A stretch of 64,000 nt of DNA from Larix kaempferi (GCA_027924585.1 BSBM01000036.1:7123001-7187000), one strand, 5' to 3'; positions 23,094 to 34,875 are shown, counted from the first letter of the stretch. Notes: generated by a model from the sequence alone, not told the origin. A program made the numbers and translations.

Positions 23094-25052
23094 GAAACCC
23101 CTCTAGACATGAGAGAAGTTCCATCCTTTTAATCTCAGATTTCTAATCCAGGCTAGCAAGTCTGGCTTTAAATATTTCTGTTGCATAATCTTGGACCACA
23201 GGGTTGACCCGAACATACATCTCCAAATATTTTTTACTCGAAGAGCAACACTGAAGGCTTCCAAGTCCTTGATTCCCCATCCCCCATATCTCTTAGGCCT
23301 TGAAATAGCATGCCAAGCAACCATTGGCAATTTTGCATAATCAGAATTCCCTGTCTAAAGGAAGTTAAATAAACATTTTCTTATAGCAGAAATGATGAAT
23401 GAAGGCACTTCAAGCAAAGAAAACCAGTAGATAGGAATGCTAGTAAGCACTGACTTGACAAGAACAAGTTTCCCTCCAATGGAAAGAAGTCTGAAGGACC
23501 AATGTTTAATCCGGTTCTCAATTTTCCTCAAAAGCCAGAGCCAATCTTTGATGAGGTAATTATTAGGTTTCAATAGGAATCCCAGGTATTTGAAACCCTC
23601 CTCCAGAGGGAAGCACTATAAGGGAAGGAAGGAGTTAATACTTCTTAGAAATAGTTCATTTGAGTTAAGATGATAGATACTGGGCTTAGCAGAGCTTACT
23701 TTCATTTCGGACACATTACAGAAAATATGTATAATATTTTTGTAAACTTGCTATTCTGCCACTGTCTCCATACCTCCCACCAATACATCATCCGCAAACA
23801 GAATGTACGTGCTCACACAATCCTTAGCCAGCTTTATACCCTTGATCCAACCATTTTATACAGATTGATTAACAAGCCTACTAAATCCATCCATAACTAG
23901 AATGAAGAGCAGAGGGGACAAAGGACATCCCTGGCGGATCCCTCTCGAACAGGTGAAGAAAGAAGAAGGTGAACCATTAACTAACACTGCAATATTCATC
24001 GATGTGATGCATGCCATGATCCACCTAATCACCTGAGAAGGAATACCAATCCTTATCAAAATTAATCTCAAGAAATTCCAATTGACACGGTCATAAGCTT
24101 TCTCAAGGTCCATTTTAAGCAAGATGGCTCTCATATTTTTTATTTTTATGTTGTGCAATATTTCTTGAGCTATCCCCAAAGAATCATGTATCTGGTGGTC
24201 AGAGAGAAACCCAAATTGCTCTGGAGATATAAATTCTGAGAGTACTAATTTCAATCTTTGAGCAATTATCTTGGCAATCAACTTGTACACCAAATTACAT
24301 AAGGCTATCGGTCGAAATTCTCCAAAGGAGATAAGCTTGTTACTTTTTGAGATAAGGGTGACAAAAGTTGAATTGAGACCTCCAGGAATGACACCATTAA
24401 CCCTTGAGAAATTTACCATACTTTTTAAATCATCTCCCATCACATCAAAGAAATGGATGAAAAGCTCCACCGGCCATCCATCTGGCCCGGGGTTTTTTTC
24501 TTTGGAAAAACACTTTAAAGTAGCCTGGATTTCAGACAGAGAGACTTCCTCTTGTAAATGCTCAAAATTATCTTCATTAAAGAACCTCAGGTAAAGCCTG
24601 TCCACATTGATCTGATCTTGCAAAACACAATTGCCCTCATCCATATAAAAATTCCCAAAGAATTTGACTACTTCTGTCTTTATCTGATCAGTCCCAGTAA
24701 TAATCAAGCTCTGAGCATCATGGATTTCCCAGATGGAATTCATGTTTCTTCTAGCCGAGGCAAATTTATGAAAAAAAATTGTATTTTTGTCCCCATGAGC
24801 CAGCCAGATGGCTCTACTCTTGAGACGCCACTCTTTTTCTTCCTGAACCAGCAGCTCCTCTTTTTTAATTTCAAGCTTTTTCAATGCTTCAAAGGATTTT
24901 TCATCAAAGAAGTTAGAAAGATTTTCTTCAAAAGCTTTCTGAATCTTTAATTCCGATTGAGATATTTCTAGCTGATCAGTCAACTTTCTATTTTTAATCC
25001 AGCATGTTACCACTTCTTTTAGTGCTTTTAGCTTATGACAGAAGCGAACCAC
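23094..25052 (-). pseudogene. LINE ORF2 reverse transcriptase (broken)
   Basis: The frame 25052-23856 covers the RT N-terminal half: KNPGPDGWPVELF, RPIALCNLVYKLIAKI, LKMDLEKAYDRVNW and SRGIRQGCPLSPLLF. A frameshift follows near 23840; the catalytic ILFADDVLVGG is readable in another frame around 23790, then a stop. Further pieces at 23573-23355 (IENRIKHWSFRLLSIGGKLV) and 23330-23103 (SRPKRYGGWGIKDL) follow in order. The catalytic residues are present but the polyprotein is interrupted several times. Confidence 0.9.
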
Positions 25053-25834
25053 TAAATTATCTTCCTATCCCCTGTAGTTCATCCAGAAATCTTTGACCAT
25101 AATGCAAAAATGCTCATCATTTAATTGGGAGCTGTTAAATTTAAAGGGGGATGAATACCTTTGTCCATAGTCATCCAGCTATAACACAATAGGCCAATGA
25201 TCAGAGAATTTGTTCTCGCAGACCCATGATCGGTATCTATGAAACTGAGACAGAAAATCAGACTTGATGAGAAACCTATCAAGTCTTTTATGAACCCCAT
25301 CTCTGCCACATCTACCATTTGTCCACGTCGGTCTCATTTTAACAGGAACAATATCAATTAGATCATTCTCCTCATAGAACTTAGAAAAATATCCAGCCAT
25401 GTCATCCAGCTTAATCGAATTTCCCCAAACCTCAGAAGCTGAACGTGTATGATTCAAATCACCTGCAATAAGTAGATTAGGAAGTCTCAGAAGACCCGAA
25501 TCTTGAAGTGACTCCCAAAAGCTCAATATCTCCTTGTAGGGGGCATAGCAATTTAGGATGTCAAGAGACTGGTTAAAACCACAGAAAGAACCTTTCAGGA
25601 GGATACCCCATGGAGTGGAGTGAGCTTTAAAGGAGAAAAGAGTTGGATTCCAAGCAATAGCAAGACCCCCCAAGAGTCCACATGAAGAAACAACTACAAC
25701 ATCCCAATTAGGCAGGACCTTACAAATTTTAGAGATAGAAAAGGAGTCATCGCACATAGTTTCCTGGAATAACACAATAGCAAGGCTAGTAGCAGATACA
25801 AGATTGGATAAGGCCTGAGCCCTACAAACCTTAT
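25053..25834 (-). pseudogene. LINE ORF2 AP-type endonuclease
   Basis: Minus-strand reading has VLFQET, GGLAIAWNP, LLIAGDLNH, the RDGVHKRLDRFL block and terminal SDHWPIVL, the APE-like endonuclease that nicks target DNA for LINE insertion. The N-terminal LNVRGLGK lies at 37556-37594, beyond the LTR-element insertion. A TAG at 25179-25181 follows SDHWPIVL, and another stop occurs near 25065. Confidence 0.9.
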
Positions 25835-27926
25835 TGTTATCTCCTCAAATTTTATTTTTTTAAAGTTTTATTATGTGAGGTGAGAGGAGGTCATTTGAAA
25901 ATGAAAACACATTATTAAAGTTTGTGTTTAGGCTCATTTTAATGAGTTCTAACTCATAATACGTCAAGAAACTTTCGAGACAAGTTTTTATTTCAAAAAA
26001 ATTAAAAAACAGGTTTTAGTAGCTAAGTGCTTATTCAAAACGGCCCCTAAGCTGCCGAAAGCTCTGCTTTCGGCAGCTTAAACGAAATTTTTGAGGCACT
26101 CCTAGCTACCGAAAGGGCAAAATTACAGCTTGAGTTGTGGGGCAGTTTTCGGTGGCTTGGGAGAACACGATGGTGTTCATTAGTCACCGAAAGGGCAGAT
26201 ACTTTTCGTAGCTTACCATCTAAAGGTTGGGTCGCTTACAACCATCGAACGCAAAGAGCACTAGTTAAGACATTTTTTCGGTGGCATACGGTGTCAACGG
26301 TGGATTATAAGCTACCAAAAGGAGAGGCATTTTCACCACTTTTTCGGCAGCGCTCGTGTTCAAATGCAAATTAATTCCAGCTACCAAAAGAGCAAGAGAA
26401 CTTCACTTGTCTTCAAGAAGCTGAGACAAAATACATTTTTTCCATTTTGGAAGATTAGTTTCAAAATAGAGCTTTTTGTGGCTTAGTCAGGCTTTCACAG
26501 TTGTTCTTAGCCACCGAAAGCAGAGCTTTTGGTGGCTTATAGGTTCGAATTTTGGTTCTTTAACCACCGAAAGTGCAAAACAGGGCAGAGAGGCATTATT
26601 TTTTTCCCAGATCACAGTTTTTACTTCCAAATGGAAAGAGGATGGTTTTTAAGTGAAGGTTTTAATTAATAGGATCTGTTTCAATGTACTGTTCCAGTTT
26701 TGAAGGTGCCAGTAAGATGGAAATAATGAAGAAATGTGGCATTTTTTACTGTCCCGAGTCATCATTTTCAAATGACAATTATGAGCTTCTGGAGAATCCT
26801 TTTTCACAACACTAGGAGGTTTTTGTTCCTAACATGTCATAGAAAAATAACCTCTCCCCGTTTTCGTACAGGCGTTTCATATTGAGAGAATCGAATCCGT
26901 CACTGAGCCCCAATTTTCGGATTCCCAGAACTTGCTTGTTTGACACTTGTTTTTGAAATGCAGATCTCGGGCAAATCAAAACTATTTTCAAATATCTGAG
27001 AGAGGTTTTTGCTCACAATAGATCAATGCACAATAACCTCTTTCGGTTTATACATAGGTGTCACATAGTTGGAGAAATGAACCCATCTTTGAGCCTCTTG
27101 TTCAGTAGTTTCAACAAAAGTGGTGTTTTTACTGTGCAGAGTCATCATTTTCAAATGATGATTCTGAGTGACTGGAGAATCATTTTGCAAAACGCTAGGA
27201 GGTTTTTCTTCCTGACACGTCAAAGAACAATAAAATCTCTCAGTTTTCCTACAGGTTCCACATATTTGGAGAATCGAACGCATCTCTGAGCCCCATGTTT
27301 TCAGTAGTCTGGCCAATTAAAAATTATTTTTCCTGGTTTGTTGAAAAATGGTTTTGGATTTTCCATTTGGAGTAAATTCGATCCATCTTCTTAGGATCTG
27401 GGGAGAGGTTGTAAAGGCTATAAATCCCAGAACTCATGTAGAACAATGGTTCGATTTTGGTGAGACTTTTCTTAACTTGTATTATCATACTGCTCGTTGC
27501 ATATAATTTATACAAGCTTCTTTTGCCATATGTGTGTTCAGTTTTTCCTCTTTATTCTTTTCAGTACTTGCAGTGAAATGTCTATTTCATGATTTTTCCA
27601 TTTGCCCATGCCAGATAGCTGTCATCCTATCTATGTTGGTGAATCGAATACCAAGTACCATTTTCATATTGTGATCAACCATTCATGTATGTTCTTTATA
27701 TGAGTTTGCTAGCATAATATTTTCTGCACACATCTACTTTTATTAAACCTTCTGAGCAGCAGTGGTTAAAAGCCTTGTTATTCTGAATGCATCTCTGTAT
27801 GTTTTGAGCATATGAGTTTTGATCTTAGTCATCCAACTTGATCCATATTTACCCCATATTTCAAGATAAGTTTAAGTTACCAGGCTCTTCCGAGCACAAC
27901 TTAGGAAGACTCCTGGAGGGATAACA
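25835..27926 (+). repeat. LTR A of the gag-only element
   Basis: Contains an array of ACCGAAAG/CTTTCGGT dyads (26045-26575) and a roughly 380-nt-spaced internal repetition (26735-26910 and 27120-27300, with a third shorter piece near 27005-27095). Ends in GGAGGGATAACA. No coding sequence; the short open frames are chance. Confidence 0.9.
26045..26580. repeat. Alternating-orientation ACCGAAAG dyad array in LTR A
   Basis: A motif close to AGCYACCGAAAG occurs about a dozen times in both orientations. The outermost pair forms a near-perfect hairpin (AAGCTGCCGAAAGC with GCTTTCGGCAGCTT at 26049-26080). The same array is present in LTR B (35675-36205) and LTR C (49440-49935). Confidence 0.8.
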
Positions 27927-27927
27927 A

Positions 27928-27946
27928 ATTGGTGCCATTGCCAGGG
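27928..27946 (+). other. Primer binding site of the gag-only element
   Basis: ATTGGTGCCATTGCCAGGG lies one to two nucleotides after the LTR end. It resembles the TGGCGCCGTTGCCGGGG primer site of Tat/Athila-type plant Ty3 elements. Confidence 0.65.
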
Positions 27947-28164
27947 AGAGGAGATTGAAGCTCAGCTTCCTTGGGAGAACGACATAGATCCAGCTTTGAT
28001 GATCGAAAAATCCTGGAAATTTTCTTGGTTGTAATCATATATCTGGCGACTCCATGAAGGACAGATTCAGTGGCAGCTCCATTGTTCAGAAATCTGTTGG
28101 TGACTCCACTGGTATGAAATGAACTAGATCTTAGCAAAGAGGTATGCATTTTGCAATTTATCAA

Positions 28165-28780
28165 GTATTGTTGGTTACCCTAACCCAGTGCCTAGTAGAG
28201 ATGAATGGGAAAATAGTATTCCCAGATTTCAAGGAGAAGAATGGGAAGTTCTAGCTGAACACTTGCTGGATTTTCATGACTTTATTTATCAGCTTGAAAT
28301 TGTACATGAAGATGTCCAAATTAAGCTTTTCAGGTGATCATTAGAAGGGATTGCTCTTGATTGGTGCCGGTCTCTTCCAAATGCAAGTGTTAGCTCTTTG
28401 GAAGATTTCCATTCAGCCTTCAATTCCTCTTGTAAAGATTATTTTCCAGTTGAATATCTTTTTGAAGGTGTTGTGAAGAGTTTTCTTTGTATCGCAAAGA
28501 TTTTGCTTGTCACAAAAATCAGATTTGTGATAAAGCTTCTATTATTGAAGATGACATTTTCCACGAAGATCAAGAGGTGTTGAATGATAGTAATGACATA
28601 GAAATATCTAGCATCAGATCAGATGTGTCTGTTGTTTTAGCTATTAATGAAGATCAACATTTTTATTTTGAATGTATTGATGTTAAAGAACAAATGTATA
28701 CATCAGCAAGAGAAAGTAGTAAATCTGAGTCATAAATATTTGGTGAAAGGGGGCAGAAAGGTTTATATCAGCAGTTTATG
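28165..28780 (+). pseudogene. Gag of the gag-only element, 5' part (copy A)
   Basis: Reading contains IPRFQGEEWEVLAEHLLDFH, YQLEIVHEDVQIKLF, LEGIALDWCRSLP and DFHSAFNSSCKDYFPVEYLF, a classical retrotransposon gag (capsid) domain. TGA at 28335-28337 sits where Arg is expected after KLFR. A one-base deletion near 28467 shifts the frame relative to the copies at 48273 and 54895. Gypsy-3 cuts it at 28780; the C-terminal part continues at 34876. Confidence 0.85.
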
Positions 28781-29155
28781 TGTTAGGAACCCATGTCTTT
28801 ACTTTGTTAGTATGTTGTTGTTGGACGCATATGCTTTGTAAGTCATCCCGTAGTATTTGTTGATCAATAGTTTGTGTTATTGTTGTTGGCGCATATGCTT
28901 TGTAAGTCGCCCGTAGTATTGTTGATCCATAATTTGTAACGGCCCATGGTTTCGAACCATAGAATTGGCACCTAGAATTAGTATATAAGTGTGTGTTGAG
29001 ACCTATGAAGACACTGTGAAGTTATTTGTATTGAGCTTGCTCATAGGAGGTTGCCCCCTCGAAGTGGCCTGTGATCAATATAAAAGTGATTGTGAGTTCT
29101 GTCATTTCTGCTATTTCGCATATTCGTATTAATTAATTGTTGCAGGTTTCTCACA
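28781..29155 (+). repeat. Gypsy-3 5' LTR
   Basis: TGTTAGGAACCC...TCTCACA. It has an internal 64-nt-period duplication (GCATATGCTTTGTAAGTC at 28827 and 28891). A TATA-like AGTATATAAG near 28979 is a plausible core promoter. Confidence 0.93.
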
Positions 29156-29157
29156 TC

Positions 29158-29169
29158 TGGTATCAGAGC
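29158..29169 (+). other. Gypsy-3 primer binding site (tRNA-iMet)
   Basis: TGGTATCAGAGC two bases after the LTR, complementary to the 3' end of plant initiator tRNA-Met. Confidence 0.93.
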
Positions 29170-30194
29170 ACTTTCTTGGGCTCGCAAGGTGAAATTTCTG
29201 CCAATTTTTTTTTTCGCATCTGTTGCAGGTTCGGATTTGGGAATAATCCCTATCCACTTAACTGTGGGAAGTACTTGGGCATAAGCCCTAAAATTCATTG
29301 TGAGGAGTACCACAGGAACCCCGCAGTAGCTGGCTCATTGAGACGACCTGCCAGCGAAAAGGGAAACGACCCCTACCTGATTGACTAGTTCCCACCCGTG
29401 AGGTAAACCAAGAGCTTTCGTTTGTGGCAAAGCGATTATCAGTTTTACCTGAGCCATCGAGTGAGGGGTACTGCCCCAATACGAAAGCTGTCAGACAGCA
29501 TTGGTGGCTGAGTGAAACCCTTGAACTGTTAGGAAGCCGCACATACTTGGGGTCCATATCTAATTTCAGCTGAACTGTCGTCGATCGTTGCTGTGCCGTT
29601 TTACATCTAGTTGTTCAGATCCATTTTGCAAGCCGTTCCAGATCCAACCATTTTCAATCCATTCGGCGCTGTTTCAGATCCCTTTCGAGCCATAGCCGCT
29701 CCAGTCTGAAATATATATATGTATATAAAATAAAATAAAAAAATAAAATAAAAAATTTCAGTTTTTTCTCCATATCTCCCTTGTTTTCACTCTGTTTCCC
29801 TTGAAATTTTCGGGGAACCCCTGTCACCCCATTCTGCATATTTCATTCTTGAGAAACCTATCCACAATTCCCCTTCCAAAAGCCCAAAATCCCACATTTG
29901 TCTATTTTTAGGGTTTACCATAACTTCCTCAAATTTCACCCAATCACCCTCAAATTTTACCACAGAGTTCATTTCTGAATTCTACTTCTTTGTTCCCCTC
30001 TGCCAAATTTTCCCATTCTTTCACCCCGCTTCTGGAATCCTCATTTTTGTTTCCCTGTCTATTCAACAGTGTCCAAAACCTAGTCAAACCCCAATTACCC
30101 TTCATATTTTTTCCCTAGTCTAGATTTTCCCTTACTGAAGTAGTTCTGTTTTTGTTTTCCTACCCCGTCAACCAAGAAAAAAAAAAAAAAAACC
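29170..30194 (+). other. Gypsy-3 5' untranslated leader
   Basis: Non-coding leader between the primer site and the gag ATG. It is CT-rich from about 29990 and ends in a long A run (30177-30192) just before CCATGG. Confidence 0.7.
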
Positions 30195-31150
30195 ATGGAG
30201 GAAGCACTTGCAGCCATCCAAGCGAAACTCCAGGATCTGGATGAAAAATTTCTCAGCCTCCATCTTGAACATTCAGCTATGAACAACAAACGACAGTCTG
30301 AGTCTTCATCAGACAATGGGTTCTCCTCTTCCAGCAATTTCTGTGGTCTGAAGCTTGATTTTCCTCGCTTCAATGGTACTGATCCAACTGGATGGATCTA
30401 TCGTGCAGAACAGTATTTCAGTCTGCATAATACTTTTGATGTCAACAAAGTTCTTCTAGCATCCTTTCACTTGGAACAGGAAGCTCTTCAATGGTACCGT
30501 TGGTACATCAAGGCTCATCCAGAGCCCAAATGGCCAAACTTTTGCCAGCTCCTTTTGCAATGATTTGGTCCTAGTGCTTTTGATGACTTCACAGGAGCCC
30601 TCACTAAGCTTCGCCAAATTGGCACGGTGAGAGAGTATCAAACCGAATTTGAGAATCTAGCCAACCACACCGAAGGATTGTCTGATGACTTTTACCGGAG
30701 TTGTTTTATCAGTGGTCTAAAGGATGCCATCCGCTCTGAGGTCAAAATGTTCTGTCCCAACACAATGATGGAAGCCCTAAGGTTGGCTAAGTTGGCAGAA
30801 GACAAGATTGCAGCCCAACAACGCTCCAAGCCCACTTTTGTTCCCTTCCGAAATATGGGTTCTCAGCGACCACCTATACTGCAGGCTCCTCGACCAACTC
30901 CTATCAAGCGTTTGTCTAAAACAGAGATGCAAGCACGCAAAGAAAAGGGGCTTTGCTATAATTGTGATGAGAAATTCACTCGGGGACATAGATGTGTTCA
31001 ACAAAAGCTCTATCTCTTGGATGTGGAGTCTCCGCCTGCCCCTGAAATTGGTGATGAAGATCCAGAAACATTGGATGCTCCGATCGACATTCAGGAACCA
31101 CCTATTGACCCTCCGTCTCAGGATGACCAGCCAGAGATATCTCTCCATGC
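30195..31150 (+). pseudogene. Gypsy-3 gag (nucleocapsid with CCHC knuckle)
   Basis: Starts at ATG in an ACCATGG context. The capsid domain includes LDFPRFNGTDPTGWIYRAEQ and SFHLEQEALQWYRWY; the nucleocapsid zinc knuckle is [14 protein letters not shown] at about 30954-30996. TGA at 30561-30563 replaces an expected Arg in [11 protein letters not shown]. The rest of the frame is open into protease and RT, so gag and pol formed one fused reading frame. Confidence 0.9.
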
Positions 31151-32195
31151 TTTAGCTGGAATCACCACCCCCCAAACAATGCGAGTCAGGGGTTACTTCA
31201 AGAAGCTTCCTCTTACAATACTCATTGATTATGGTAGGACTCATAATTTCATTGACCCTCGGATCGCCAAACAAGCTGATTGTTTTATCCATCCATGCTC
31301 CAACTTTGAAGTCATGGTTTCCAATGGGGACACTTTACCTTGCAAAGGGAAGTGTCGAAATGTGCATATCTCTATGGGAGATTATACCTTGCGCTCTGAC
31401 ATGTTTTCCTTGCCCTTAGGAGGATGTGATGTGGTTTTGGGCGCTCAATGGCTACGCACACTTGGCCCTATCTTATGGGATTTTGCTGAACTTTGGATGC
31501 AGTTTTCCCTCAATGGACAAAAACACACATTGAAAGGATTAAACCCAGGTTCTCTCAGCATCATCAGTTCACATTGCATGGAAAAACTCCTCAAGAAGAA
31601 TTCACATGGTGTCATCGCTCAGATCCATTCCATCCAGATGCAACCATCAGCGGTCTCCACTACTCCTTTGGATCTACAACAAATTCTGGATCGATATACA
31701 GGTGTCTTTGCTGAACCAGTGGGATTGCCACCTTCCAGGCCAGAAGACCATCATATTCAGGTCCTTCCTGGCGGCATTCCTCCCAACATCAAGCCCTATT
31801 ACTACCCATTTCACCAAAAAACGGAGATTGAAATGCTCATTCGGGACTTATTGAAGCAAGGTATTATTCGCCCAAGCACTCGTTCCTTTTCTTCTCCAGT
31901 TATTCTTGTCCGCAAAAAAGATGGGTCATGGCGCCTTTGCATTGAATTTCGAGCACTTAATCACCTCACCATCAAGGATAAGTTTCCAATTCCTATTGTT
32001 GATGAGCTTCATGGGGCTCACTTTTTCTCCAAGTTGGATCTTCGTTCTGGGTATCATCAAATTCGGGTTCATGAGGATGATATTCCTAAAACAGCTTTCC
32101 GCACACATGATGGCCATTATGAGTTTTTGGTCATGCCCTTTGGCCTCACTAATGCTCCTTCCACATTCCAGGCCTTAATGAATAAAATATTTTGA
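31151..32195 (+). pseudogene. Gypsy-3 protease and N-terminal RT
   Basis: The protease active site reads [12 protein letters not shown] where relatives usually have DSG or DGG, so Tyr sits at the conserved second position (codon 31230-31232). RT follows with [34 protein letters not shown] (catalytic Asp) and [20 protein letters not shown] at 32193-32195 occurs just before the catalytic FFDDIL block. Confidence 0.9.
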
Positions 32196-33281
32196 CCCTA
32201 CTTGTGGAAATTCATTTTGGTATTCTTTGATGATATCCTCATCTACAATAAAACATGGGATGAACATCTCCAGCATCTGGATCTTGTCATGCAACTTTTC
32301 TATGACCATCATCTCCGTGCCAAGCAATCTAAATGTGTTTTTGGACAGAAGGAAGTTGAGTATCTCGGGCACATTATCTCAGCACAAGGGGTTCGCGTGG
32401 ATCCTGCCAAAATTGATGCCATGAACAATTGGCTGCATCCTCAGACACTCAAGATCCTTCGTGGTTTTTTGGGGTTGACTGGATACTACCGCAAGTTTGT
32501 CAAAGATTATGGGAAGATTGCAGCTCCATTAAATGCTCTATTGAAAAAGGATGCTTTTACATGGACACCTGCTGCTCAGTGTGCATTTGACAAACTAAAA
32601 CAAGCTATGTGTAGTACACCTGTGATAGCTATGCCTGATTTTTCCAAGCCCTTCACTATTGAGAGTGATGCTTGTGGCAATGGAATTGGTGTTGTTCTCC
32701 TTCAAGATGAAAACCCCATTGCATTCACCAGCAAAGCCCTTTCAGGTAAGAATTTAGCTGCCTCTACCTATGAGAAAGAAATGATGGCTATTTTGCATGC
32801 AATACAGAAATGGTGCCCATACCTATTAGGGAATCATTTCTGCATCAAGACTGATCACCAGAGTCTGAAATATTTCTTGGATCAGCATGTCTCCTCCCCG
32901 GAAAAACATAAATGGGTTAGCAAACTCATGGGTTATGACTATGAGACCACTTACAAGAAGGGTAAAGACAATATTGTGGCAGATGCTCTTTCTCGCACAT
33001 TTGATGCACAAGGTTCTCTTTCAGCTATTTCTATGCCTGTTCCAAATTGGTTGCAATCTGTTCAACAGGGTTATGTCAATGACTCTTCCTTATCTCAAAT
33101 CATCCAATGCTTGACCAACAACCCTTCTGCTGTACCACATTACTCTTGGGATGGTGCTTCTCTGCGATACAAGGGTCGTCTGGTGCTTCCCCAGAGCACA
33201 GATCTTCAACAGGCTGTCTTCTATGAACTCCATGCTTCTCCATCGGCATGGCACTCTAGGTTCCTCAAAACGTATGAATGA
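32196..33281 (+). pseudogene. Gypsy-3 RT C-terminal part, RNase H and start of integrase
   Basis: Continues in the same frame: FILVFFDDILIYNKT (RT catalytic pair), CVFGQKEVEYLGHIIS, then RNase H with ESDACGNGIG, YEKEMMAILHAI, KTDHQSLKYFLD and VADALSR (all four acidic residues kept). The integrase HH part (LHASPSAWHSRFLKTYE) is cut by TGA at 33279-33281. Confidence 0.92.
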
Positions 33282-34469
33282 GGACGGCGTAACTTCTTTT
33301 GGCAGGGAATGAAAAGGACAATTCAACAGATGGTGGCCGAATGTGATACCTACCAGCGCAATAAGGGTGAAACGACACTCCTTCCAGGATTGCTTGAACC
33401 CTTGCCCATACCTACATGGATTTGGACAGATATTTCTATGGATTTCATTGAAGGGCTCCCTAAATCTGGCGGGAAGACAGTGATTCTCGTTGTGGTTGAT
33501 CGCCTCTCCAAATATAGTCATTTTTGTGCTCTCAGCCATCCCTATACAGCCTCCTCCATCGCTCAAATTTTTCTAGACCAGATCTTTCGTCTTCATGGCA
33601 TCCCTTCTTCCATTGTCTCGGATCGTGATGCGACTTTCACCAGTCATTTTTGGACAGAACTATTTCGCCACACTGGCACCAAACTGAAGATGAGTTCAGG
33701 ATATCACCCACAAACAGATGGTCAGACTGAAATTGTCAATAAATGCTTGGAAACTTACCTTCGTTGCTTCACCTCGGAACAACAACATCAGTGGGCAAAG
33801 TGGCTCCCTCTCACTCAATGGTGGTACAATACCTCTTACCACACAGCCTCTAAAATGACCCCATATGAAACAGTCTATGGTCAGGCACCTCCAGCTCTTC
33901 TTCCATACATCCCCACCAGTTCACCAGTTCAGGAAGTTGACACGGTCCTTCGAAACCGCGATCAGATTCTTCGCATTTTGCGGGACAATCTTCACATGGC
34001 AAGAAATCGCATGAAGCAACAAGCTGATCAACACCGTTCGGAGCGCACTTTTCAAGTCGGTGATATGGTTTTTCTTCGTCTCCAGCCGTACAAACAATCC
34101 TCTTTGAAACTTAAAGGGCGTCATAAGCTCGCTCCAAAGTTCTATGGGCCATATCGGATTCTTCAGAAGATTGGGTCCATTGCTTATAAATTGGAACTTC
34201 CTCCTTCCCACATTCATCCAGTCTTTCATGTCTTTTGTCTGAAGAAAGTTCTTGGCACCAAAATCAGCGGACAAATGATTTTACTTGAACTGGATAATGA
34301 AGGATCCATCCTTTTGGATATAGAGGCCATCCTCAATCGATGCATGCGTCAGCTTCGTTCTCGCTCTATCACAGAGGTCTTAATTCAGTGGCACGGCATG
34401 CAACTAGAGGATGCTACATGGGAACCACTCCTTTAGATTCAACAACAATTTCCACATCTAAAGCTTTGA
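33282..34469 (+). pseudogene. Gypsy-3 integrase and chromodomain
   Basis: Zinc-binding C-terminal half reads AECDTYQRNK, with Tyr at the usual second Cys. The core has SMDFIEGLP, IVSDRDATF and GQTEIVN (D,D,E intact); GPF-type KFYGPYRILQKIGSIAYKL and HPVFHVFCLKK follow. The chromodomain region is EVLIQWHGMQLEDATWEPLL. TAG at 34434-34436 comes next. By comparison with Gypsy-5, whose frame continues to QQFPHLQH and TGA, the original stop was probably TGA at 34467-34469 and the TAG is secondary. Confidence 0.9.
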
Positions 34470-34487
34470 GGACAAAGCTTTTTTTTT

Positions 34488-34500
34488 AAGGGGGAGGGGA
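34488..34500 (+). other. Gypsy-3 polypurine tract
   Basis: AAGGGGGAGGGGA directly before the 3' LTR. Confidence 0.9.
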
Positions 34501-34875
34501 TGTTAGGAACCCATGTCTTTACTTTGTTAGTATGTTGTTGTTGGATGCATATGCTTTCTAAGTCGTCCCGTAGTATTTGTTGATCAATAGTTTGTGTTAT
34601 TGTTGTTGGCGCATATGCTTTGTAAGTCGCCCGTAGTATTGTTGATCCATAGTTTGTAACGGCCCATGGTTTCGACCCATAGTATTGGCACCTAGAATTA
34701 GTATATAAGTGTGTGTTGAGACCTATGAAGACACCGTGAAGTTATTTGTATTGAGCTTGCTCATAGGAGGTTGCCCCCTCGAAGTGGCCTGTGATCAATA
34801 TAAAAGTGATTGTGAGTTCTGTCATTTTTGCTATTTCGCATATTCGTATTAATTAATTGTTGCAGGTGCCTCACA
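34501..34875 (+). repeat. Gypsy-3 3' LTR
   Basis: Same length as the 5' LTR; about ten substitutions, mostly transitions (for example GGACG/GGATG, CACTGTG/CACCGTG). Confidence 0.93.

Larger units (their letters stand above)
21549..25834 (-). mobile_element. LINE (plant L1 type), 3' portion, minus strand
   Basis: A non-LTR retrotransposon reading right to left. The tail is nine T on the + strand (21549-21557), followed by a 3' UTR of about 190 nt. ORF2 runs from the endonuclease to RNase H. The element is interrupted at 25834 by the gag-only LTR element and continues at 37556-38100 and 45243-45345. Joining across the insertion restores the endonuclease start (LNVRGLGK then VCRAQALS). The 5-bp target duplication reads CTTAT on the left and CTTAC on the right. 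No target duplication of the LINE itself was found. Confidence 0.9.
28781..34875 (+). mobile_element. Gypsy-3, Ty3 chromovirus, structurally complete
   Basis: Exact 5-bp target duplication TTATG (28776-28780 and 34876-34880); the uninterrupted site is seen at 48656-48661. The LTRs are 375 bp each, with about ten differences by eye. It has a tRNA-iMet primer site, gag, protease, RT, RNase H, integrase, chromodomain and polypurine tract in canonical order. All coding parts share one frame, interrupted by a few stops. Confidence 0.95.

Noticed and set aside
26135-26374. 79-aa ORF within LTR A
   Set aside because: Lies in the dyad array and is not open in LTRs B or C.
29041-29313. Minus-strand ORF across the Gypsy-3 LTR and primer site
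   Set aside because: Overlaps non-coding LTR and primer-site sequence, with no similarity.
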